A DNA stretch of 64,000 nt from Megalobrama amblycephala (Eukaryota > Chordata > Actinopteri > Cypriniformes > Xenocyprididae): contig NC_063044.1 of the NCBI RefSeq assembly GCF_018812025.1, positions 40,648,243-40,712,242 on the forward strand, given 5' to 3'. The position numbers were made by a program, and so were the translations under genes. Below, piece after piece: positions 57,257-64,000 of the stretch. The stretch's first letter is position 1, and each line of letters opens with the position of its first letter. A model generated the notes under the pieces. The model ran no database searches. It saw only the letters and a program-made list of their open reading frames with translations, and was not told the origin of the DNA.

Positions 57257-58478
57257 GGGCAGTTTACACGACACCGTTTTCAACTAAAAACGGAAAACTT
57301 TTTATGCATTTTGGCCGTTCATTTACACGACAATGGTGTTTTGAAAACGGGTTTCAAAAACGATACCGTCAACAAAAACACAAATTTGTGACAACTGTGA
57401 TGTGCACGTTTAGTCTACAGCCGTGTAAAGCCGAGTTCAGACTGCACGATTTTCAAAGTAGTCGGGTCACTGTTCTTTTCACACTGCATGACTATCTTGG
57501 CCAGCATTCAGTCGCTGCTGTGTTCAAACTGCACGATGGATCGGCGACAGAGGGTTTCAGACTGCATGACTTTACAATAGGAAGAATCGCCGACAACTCT
57601 GTCTGGCACGCAAACTACGTTTCACAACCAAACACACGTGAGATGTGACAAGGAAACAATGCGATATCACGCGTGCAGGACCGGAGTTATTATTATTATT
57701 AAAAACGGTAGCCCGCAAGAAGCTTGCAATACGAGTTGCCTGTGCGCTGATTTACAGCGAATATAAGAAAAAGAAAAGAAAAATATGGAGGAGGAAATGG
57801 TTGGGTAGACTGTGGATTGTGTGTTCTGCAACGAGAGTTGGAGGTAAATACATAACTTTTCAATGTGCTGCTGTTGTGGATGGCCAAGCAAATGTTTGTG
57901 TTTTGTTTCCGTTTGATAGAATTGTAATGTTTATGTGAATGAAGCCATGCTGGCTGATGTTGTGGTCTATAACTCCTCCCCGAACTCCCCGCTGCTCTGT
58001 ATCTTGCTCTCTCATTGGCTGTCGGTCATCGCCGATGTAGTTTTCAGTCAGAACACTTTTCACACAGCAGGATTTTGAATCGCCGACAGGTCCAGATATT
58101 TAGCATGCCAAATATCTCACGGGCGTCGGCGACTCGTCGGCGATTCTCTCAGATCGCGTCTTTGCTCATTCACACTGCGTGATTGTCACTCGCGTGAACG
58201 AGCACCGATTTGCCTGTGATTTCGGGCATTTGTCGGCGATTTCTCAAAACCTGTCGGCGAGGCAAAATCGGGGCAAAAATCGTGCAGTCTGAACTCGGCT
58301 TAAGTGTTTCTTTACAAAGTGACATCGCCATCTACTGGCTTGGGAGCATAATGCAGCAATTTTAGTCGTTTTTATGGATCCATGTGGATGGGGATCATTT
58401 TGACAGCATTGTCATCTGCAAGCGAAAAACACAAAGGAAAAAAATCTCAGTTTTCAGTACATCGTTGACATACCCAGA
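57257..58478. mobile_element. GTTTACACGACA-type element, copy 2
   Basis: GGCAGTTTACACGACACCGT, TTGGCCGTTCATTTACACGA and TTTCAAAAACGATACCGTC on the left, and GACAGCATTGTCATCTGCAA, CAGTTTTCAGTACATCGTTG on the right, match copy 1 (7983-8335). A Harbinger-like element is inserted at 57429-58300. Confidence 0.75.
57429..58300. mobile_element. Harbinger-like non-autonomous element
   Basis: TAA is duplicated on both sides (57426-57428, 58301-58303), the target type of PIF/Harbinger. The ends are perfect 25-bp inverted repeats starting AGCCGAGTTCAGACTGCACG. The interior repeats ACTGCACGAT/ACTGCATGACT and ATCGCCGAC/GTCGGCGA motifs on both strands, so it looks built from multiplied subterminal sequence. 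Frames (57304-57648, 57645-57938 and minus-strand overlaps) are not supported. Confidence 0.8.
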
Positions 58479-59258
58479 GACAGGTATCATGTTTGTTTAC
58501 GCAGAGAAACCATCTTAATTTGATGGTATATGGAACGTGATGTCCTCCATACAGCATAACGATCATATCATCAATCCCTGAAAGATGTTTACATGCCTAG
58601 GCTTTTAGAGCTTTAGCACCAAGCAATTGGCTAATGGAAATGTGTTAAGTCAATCCCGACAATGTTGGAGGGAAGTTATAAATGAAACCATTAATTTTCC
58701 TTGCACTTTTCAACCTGGCTATAACATTTTGCATCTCATCTGATTTTTATTTACAGGAGTTTGACTATAACATGAAATCCTTTCCTCAAACGAACCAAAA
58801 CATCGATTTATACGATGCATGCGGATTTGTACCCTCATGTCCCGACATTTAGAATTTGGCATTCAGAATACAAGCAGAAAAACTGAAAGATTATGGCATG
58901 CCATGATTTCTAAAAAAGGAGGGGAGGAAAGAGAGAGAGAGAGAGATGCTTCAATACACAGGCTCCAACTTGTCTCCCTTATTTGTAGTGACAAGTTACC
59001 TCATGCTAACACATCAGTCTCCTGAGCCCTCAGAAAGAAAGAAAGAAAGAAAGAAAGAAATAATCCATTACCAGTGGGCAAGTTTTATTAGAAGGTGGAG
59101 AGCAGTAGGTGATGTGCAGACGTTGCAAACTATAATAAACATTACTGATGGATTCCTCTTGGCTATGTTGTCTATTCAGTTACAGATGAGGACTGAAGCT
59201 GAAGAATTATCCATGACAATGGCATGCTTGTTCACTTCTAGCGTTAAAAGTTTGGAAA
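58479..59258. other. No gene; (GA)n and (GAAA)n microsatellites
   Basis: AGAGAGAGAGAGAGAG at about 58930-58946 and (AGAA)n at about 59033-59061 are simple repeats. Nothing else is recognised. Confidence 0.6.
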
Positions 59259-59434
59259 CACTTTAGTATAGGGAACACATATTCACTAATATCTACGACT
59301 TTTCCCTCAATAAACTCCTAATTTACTGCTTATTATTAGTTAGTAAGGTAGTTGTTAAGAATGTAGAATAAGGTCATGCAGAATAAGGCATTAATATGTG
59401 CTTAATAAGTACTAAATAATAATAAAATGTTACC
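59259..59434. mobile_element. CACTTTAGTATAGGG-ended repeat, truncated
   Basis: CACTTTAGTATAGGGAACAC, CTCAATAAACTCCTAATTTA, AGTTAGTAAGGTAGTTGTTA and GAATAAGGTCATGCAGAATA are landmarks of a very common fish repeat. The right end breaks off at AATGTTACC. The CACT start hints at a CACTA-type origin. Confidence 0.65.
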
Positions 59435-59527
59435 AAAAGTTTCTATGGAAAGTTCAGACATTGATAACAATATCAAACATCACATAAAGAATAAAGAGGT
59501 GAGAGTATAATAATATGCTCTCATTAA

Positions 59528-60071
59528 AGGGATACACATTCTTTCATCATTTACTTACTCATATGTTGTTCTAAACATGTATGATTTGTTTTTTTGTTTT
59601 GTTCTTTTCATTTGTAGAATGTTTACACTGCCATTTCTTTCATGTCTAGTAACCAATGGCACTTCCTGATTTTGCCGAGTTAGTAGAGTTCCTGGGTCAA
59701 CATACATTTGGTTGAACATTCCTAACCGAAAATGTAATCCTAACCATATCCCTACCCCTAAACCTAACCCTACTCAAAAGTTATCCCTAAAGTCAGAGGG
59801 AAATGATGAATAATAAAAAACTTGTCCCTCAAATCTGATTGGTTGATTAGAATGTTGTTCCAGGAGGATCAACAAAAATGTTGATCCAGGAACATGTTGT
59901 ACTTGGTGAAATCAGGTTCTGTACTTTGAAGAATGCTTTAACTGTTTTATCCATATTAATATAAGTCAGTAGGGCCCAAAACAACATTAGACCCCCGTGA
60001 CTTTCATTTTATGGACACCACAGAAGAGAGAAATGTAGAAGACAATTTATAGTTTTGGTTGAACTATCCCT
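59528..60071. mobile_element. TTAA MITE family 1 with nested insertion
   Basis: TTAA (59524-59527) is followed by AGGGATACACATTC, CATCATTTACTTACTCATAT and TTTCATTTGTAGAATG. The right arm has TTATGGACACCACAGAAG and TTTTGGTTGAACTATCCCT. A GTTCCTGG-ended repeat lies between (59688-59900). Confidence 0.75.
59688..59900. mobile_element. GTTCCTGGATCAACAT-ended repeat, copy 1
   Basis: GTTCCTGGGTCAACAT is inverted at 59878-59893. The interior has a degenerate telomere-like run (CCCTACCCCTAAACCTAACC). A related copy is at 62406-62672. This is a dispersed repeat, not a telomere relic, because the motif is imperfect and shared between copies. Confidence 0.65.
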
Positions 60072-61104
60072 TTGTGCGAGAGAGCCGCTCTGCTAATGTG
60101 TTTTTTGTGTGGTTTTGTTTTTGGTAACTTACAGCGAGAGAGATATGAGCTGTGCGTCATCTTAATGTGTTAGATCCAGTCTGTTCTCCATCGAAGTGGC
60201 TCCCATCAGTTTTGTGTTTCTTTTCCAAATTCAAACACGTGTGCAACGGACAAAGGCTCTGGCTAGCATGTGTTTACATGCTGCTGTTGGTTAATGAAGT
60301 TTTTAAGGATGAACTCACCGTTCAATTAGTCTCTTGTCATGTCAAAAGTGATAATACTTTTCAGTTTTATGGACGTTGTCATATTTAATATTATGTTGGT
60401 CACTGTCGTTGACTCTCGTTGCACGTTCATACCTATACCTACTTATGAATCAATGTAAATTCATGTGCATATTACTCTTAACGTTGACACATCTTCCTTG
60501 TTAAATGAACATTACTTTACATCAAAAAAGAAAATTCTATTTTGTAATTTTACATTAACAATGTATTGTAATAAATGTTCTATTTATCAAAACCAAGTCA
60601 ATTAGTGTTTTAAGCATTACTACATTCATTCCAAAATAATAACTAAAGGCAATAATAATTTAAAAAATATATTTTATTTGTGTATTGATGTTTTTTTCTT
60701 TTTAATAGCCAACTTAGGCTATTTAGGATCATCAGTCATGCTCCGTAAATACCGTCTGTCACAGATATGAATTGTATTTTTAATTTCACCAAGCTGATTG
60801 CACTAAAAAACCCCGCAGTCATCATGATTTCAGTCCATTTCAAGTTTGATTTCGACGTGACATAAAGCAGTGATATCTAACTGTGATCTGTTTACTTACT
60901 TTTCAATTAGTCTTCCCATTGACACCATCATTTGTTCATTCAAACTGACGCGCGGAACGCGCACATCAACAAGAGGCGGGATTTATCACGCAAACCAATC
61001 ATAACCAATTACATCCAATCATAGAGCGATGGAGACATTGCCTCCTTTCACGTTACTTTCCCTCATTCATTCTCAATTACCCCCCAAAAACCCACCGCAT
61101 GCCA
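60072..61104. other. No recognisable feature
   Basis: No transposon end or exon. Some GC-rich sequence lies at 60945-61000 (GCGCGGAACGCGCACATC). Confidence 0.4.
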
Positions 61105-61284
61105 GGGGTCTAATGGTTTTCTATGAGAGCAAAGGGAGGCATGACTTCTGCTGTAACTTTACCTGCAGGTGTCGCTGTTGGGCAGTGTTCCTTAAGAAAT
61201 ACGAGTGACTTGCGTTCTTTTTAATGTCATAATTTTAATATTTGTGTTGTTTTATATGTGGATTATTTTCTCATCCTATTTTTT

Positions 61285-61331
61285 TTGAGGAGGCACTGCC
61301 TCCCTTGCCTCCTCGGAGGAAACACCCCTGG
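61285..61331. mobile_element. hAT-like terminus, single end
   Basis: The inverted sequence CAGGGGTGTTTCCTCCGAGG then AGGCAAGGGAGGCA looks like a hAT right end. A possible partner CAGGGGTCTAATGG is at 61106, but no matching 8-bp duplication is visible, so limits are uncertain. Confidence 0.4.
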
Positions 61332-61344
61332 TTCATACAGACAT

Positions 61345-62071
61345 GCTGCGTCCCAATTCGCCTACTTATACTACGTCCTAAAAGTATGTACTGTTTTTGT
61401 AAAGAAAAAGTACATACTTTTGAGTGTGTAGCAGAAGAGTATGCAAGCTTTGGGACATACTACTTCGTCATAATTGCGTCTGTAACGGACGTTCTGTCGC
61501 TTAGTTACATAACCTGTACCTGTTTAAACTGCCCTGTCAATCATCTTGTCAAAGTTAAAATCCTCCACATTCAATTAAATTTCATTTCCTACCATTTCGG
61601 AGAGAAATGTAGTCACACGTTTATCTGCCAGTCATAGGTCTTCCATGCAGAGAACTCTCCTCATCTTTCCATAATGATGCATTTAAAAGTTAATGACCAA
61701 ACACATCGTTATAAAAGTTAACAATGCTGTTGCAGATTAAATATAATGTGGATAACATTTAATAAATATCTTTTGGTCAGGTTAGATACTGATTATTAAT
61801 CACTCTCAAACCCCTTTATCTTAACCGCTCTGCTTAACCGTCAGTCTCGCACATCCGTCATGTTTGTAGTTTTTTAACACTTTTTATTCGTATTTGTAGT
61901 TCTAATCGAATCCTCGTCCACAGCGCAATGTGTTATGGACAATATTAGCCGTTAGAAGTGTGCACGGATCTGCACTTCGAGTTCTAACCGGAAAAAGTAG
62001 ACCATCCGGGTATCTTTGGAGTACTCATTTCAACGATTTGGGACACACTAATTCTTTTTTTGGGACGCAGC
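61345..62071. mobile_element. GCTGCGTCCCAA-ended element
   Basis: GCTGCGTCCCAATTCGCCTA (left) and inverted GCTGCGTCCCAAAAAAAGAA (right) bound 727 bp. Subterminal AAAGTATGTACT/AGTACATACTTTT forms a hairpin near the left end. It is a common cyprinid repeat end. I see no clear target duplication and no ORF of note; the 131-codon frame at 61242-61637 runs across the left boundary. Confidence 0.7.
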
Positions 62072-62405
62072 AACAGTGTTCCAGATGCTACGGACATTTC
62101 AAGACTCACACCTGTAAGTAAATGCGGTTGTCAATCACAAAAACTGACAGTGTGAACGTGGCCTAACATAATTATTTAAAGCAGGAAGGTACCCCCTTGC
62201 CAGACCACTGTACCCCTCCAGCCAATTTGTTATATTTGACCACATATCTTTCCTATGTATTTTTACAGCCGAATGATTACAGTTGAATACACTACAAAAT
62301 GAATAAATACTGTAAATGAAATCTGAAACTATTTGCTCTGAGCAATGGCGGATCATGGCATAGGTTGCTGCCTCCGCATGTTCACTGTGATTTGCCAAGG
62401 AAAAT

Positions 62406-62672
62406 ATGTTACTGGATCAGCATATTTTGTTGATCCTGGAACAACATCCTGACTGATAATTTAGTCCTAACACTATCCCTACCCCTTAAACCTAACCCTA
62501 CCCAAAACCTATCCCTAAAATTGGGAAATGATAAGTGAATAAGACTGATGTAGCAGCACCTAACCCTGGTTGTAAGTCTAAACTTGACATAAACTGTAAA
62601 CTTTCCCTTAAATCTGATTGGAATGTTGTTCCAAGATCAACAAAGATGTTGATCCAGGAACATGTTGTTCTT
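62406..62672. mobile_element. GTTCCTGGATCAACAT-ended repeat, copy 2
   Basis: ATGTTACTGGATCAGCAT and TTGTTGATCCTGGAAC at the left mirror ATGTTGATCCAGGAACATG at the right. It shares CTATCCCTACCCC, AAACCTAACCCTACCCAAAA and AAATCTGATTGG with 59688-59900. Confidence 0.7.
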
Positions 62673-63776
62673 GGTGCGTTCACCGCCTCCACACACATCA
62701 GAAGCAAGCTCCATATTCAGGACAGTTTCACAGGATTGTGCCTGCTCGTTTGGCTCGACCTTCTCATGAAAATAAATTGTGACCTATCAAGCAACTTTCT
62801 CTGAGCAGCTTCCTGTGTTTTACTTTTCCGCCCCCTCTCAGTTCGGCTGCTATCTGTCTGCACCATAGAAAGAGGATGAACAGCCTGCTCTTGAAAAACA
62901 GTCTCTTTACCTGCTAGAAGCCAAAAATGTGGGAGGGACAATATTAGCTCTGTACAGATCAGATCAAGTTTATCAAATCCCAAAATAAAATGTGCCTCCA
63001 TGTCTAATACAGATTCACTAACATGAAGTGCTACTGCATTTTGAAAAAGTGCTTTAGAAACTTTGCTATACTCACATCAGTGTGACATCTACATTAATGT
63101 TAATTACCTTTTGTTTTTAGGGCAATATAATAAGGTATAAATATTTACCCAATTAGAACAAAGAAGTGTCTCACAATGTAGGATTTTCAGTTTCCTTAAC
63201 ACTGAGATATTTGGTCCCAAGATGGATAGACAAATAAGTCCAAACGCATGTTTTTATGGTGGAGACTTTCAGTTTGACTTTGTATGCTTTATATTGAGCT
63301 AACAGTTAGCCTGTGTATATAGAATAATACATAAATAGTCTCTATAGGGCTGTTGAGGGGCACAACGATGATAATGGCAGGATTTGGAGTTACTGTTTTA
63401 TCTATAGGTCAAACACAACGTGCCATTTTAGTGAAATAGAATTCCATGATTATGACAAAACAGTTATGGGCTCTGAGTATGTGGGCTCAGGAACAGTGAT
63501 GAACGACACATGAAAGATGCAAGTCTGCACTATGTCATGCCATAATTTATCACACATACAAAAAAATGAACATCAGGGATTTGCATTTGAGCTTTACTAG
63601 ATAACTGCAGCATTAGTCACACAACAGTATGTGGGTGTTTCTTCAACTGCAGGCACTTTAGTGTCCCAGGGGTTGATTTTTATTCAAAATAACAGTTTTC
63701 ATTTTTTTTTTTTTTTCTGTTATATGAATGTCACATTAAATAATCTTGGAAACTTTAAAAGAACTTTTATTTTTGC
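62673..63776. other. No recognisable feature
   Basis: No exon, RNA gene or repeat end seen. A poly-T run lies at about 63703-63717. Confidence 0.4.
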
Positions 63777-63778
63777 TA

Positions 63779-63894
63779 CACTTTAAAATATGTTGGGTTG
63801 TTTCAACTCAAATTTGGGTAAAATATGGAAAAAAATCATTACATTTTTAACCCAATGGTTGGGTTTATCTACATTTCACCCAGCATTTTTAGTG
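63779..63894. mobile_element. CACT-ended palindromic MITE
   Basis: TA lies on both sides (63777-63778, 63895-63896). The ends are CACTTTAAAATATGTTGGGT and, inverted, CACTAAAAATGCTGGGT. The interior has AACCCAATGGTTGGGTT. It is related to 1026-1176 and non-coding. Confidence 0.7.
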
Positions 63895-63901
63895 TACTAT
63901 T

Positions 63902-63904
<3 letters not shown>

Positions 63905-63943
<39 letters not shown>
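63905..63943. repeat. (TA)n microsatellite
   Basis: About 19 TA units just beyond the palindromic MITE. Confidence 0.95.
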
Positions 63944-63946
<3 letters not shown>

Positions 63947-64000
63947 CTGCTAATTGTGAATTTTTAATTTTTACACCTAAAGTTTCATCAAAAGTTATTG

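Noticed and set aside
57304..57938. Two adjacent plus-strand ORFs (114 and 97 codons)
   Set aside because: They lie across the boundary and interior of the Harbinger-like element, share its repeated motifs and have no domain.
59750..59790. Interstitial telomere relic (CCCTAA-like run)
   Set aside because: The motif is imperfect, short and part of a dispersed repeat shared with 62460-62520.
61242..61637. 131-codon plus-strand ORF
   Set aside because: It crosses the boundary between a hAT-like end and the GCTGCGTCCC element and has no recognisable domain.

Overview
This window looks like gene-poor vertebrate nuclear DNA, almost certainly from a cyprinid-type teleost (zebrafish, carp or barb relative). 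The evidence is indirect. There is no convincing multi-exon host gene. The DNA is AT-rich with (TA)n, (AC)n, (GA)n and (GAAA)n microsatellites. It is packed with short DNA transposons whose termini I recognise as common in cyprinid genomes. A tRNA-derived SINE with a perfect 14-bp target duplication, an L2-type LINE/SINE tail and one LTR-retroelement remnant also fit a fish. Species and superfamily names here rest on sequence recall and boundary structure, not on a search.

Layout. 1-8.5 kb: TTAA-flanked MITEs, a TA-type element nested in a hAT-like element (2775-3698), an L2-type tail (6286-6340), a 1.2-kb GGGGTCAAGCC-ended repeat and a nested palindrome. 8.5-10.2 kb: no repeat recognised. 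10.2-15.9 kb: a Harbinger-like element carrying a 246-bp minisatellite, then two CACTG-ended (CACTA-like) elements. 17-18.5 kb: an inverted repeat copy and a TTAA MITE. 19.4-23.9 kb: a 937-bp fold-back element, a multi-unit palindrome and a dead Tc1 transposase gene, the last two enclosed by 135-bp direct repeats. 24.4-29.8 kb: truncated MITEs, the SINE, a TTAA element with an exon-like ORF and splice donor, and a piggyBac-like element. 32-34.5 kb: a nested TTAA complex. 35-41.4 kb: more TTAA elements, one with a degenerate THAP-like exon. 43.7-52 kb: a Tc1/mariner MITE with perfect 78-bp inverted repeats, fold-back MITEs, a hAT-type MITE with an exact 8-bp duplication, and AATTGCGAG-type palindromic repeats. 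53.0-54.4 kb: an LTR and GC-rich retroelement remnant on the minus strand. 56-63.9 kb: further nested elements.

Nothing here works together as a gene system. The organising theme is serial nesting of cut-and-paste transposons. At least 17 elements or fragments, in several families, carry TTAA-type ends, most reading TTAA|AG. Ten of these belong to one family (AGGGATAGTTCACC ends). Two of the TTAA elements carry coding-looking exons. The least explained features are the in-frame 246-bp minisatellite, the exon-like ORFs inside TTAA elements, and the 135-bp direct repeats around the palindrome/Tc1 block. No functional RNA gene, CRISPR array or intact protein gene was found.
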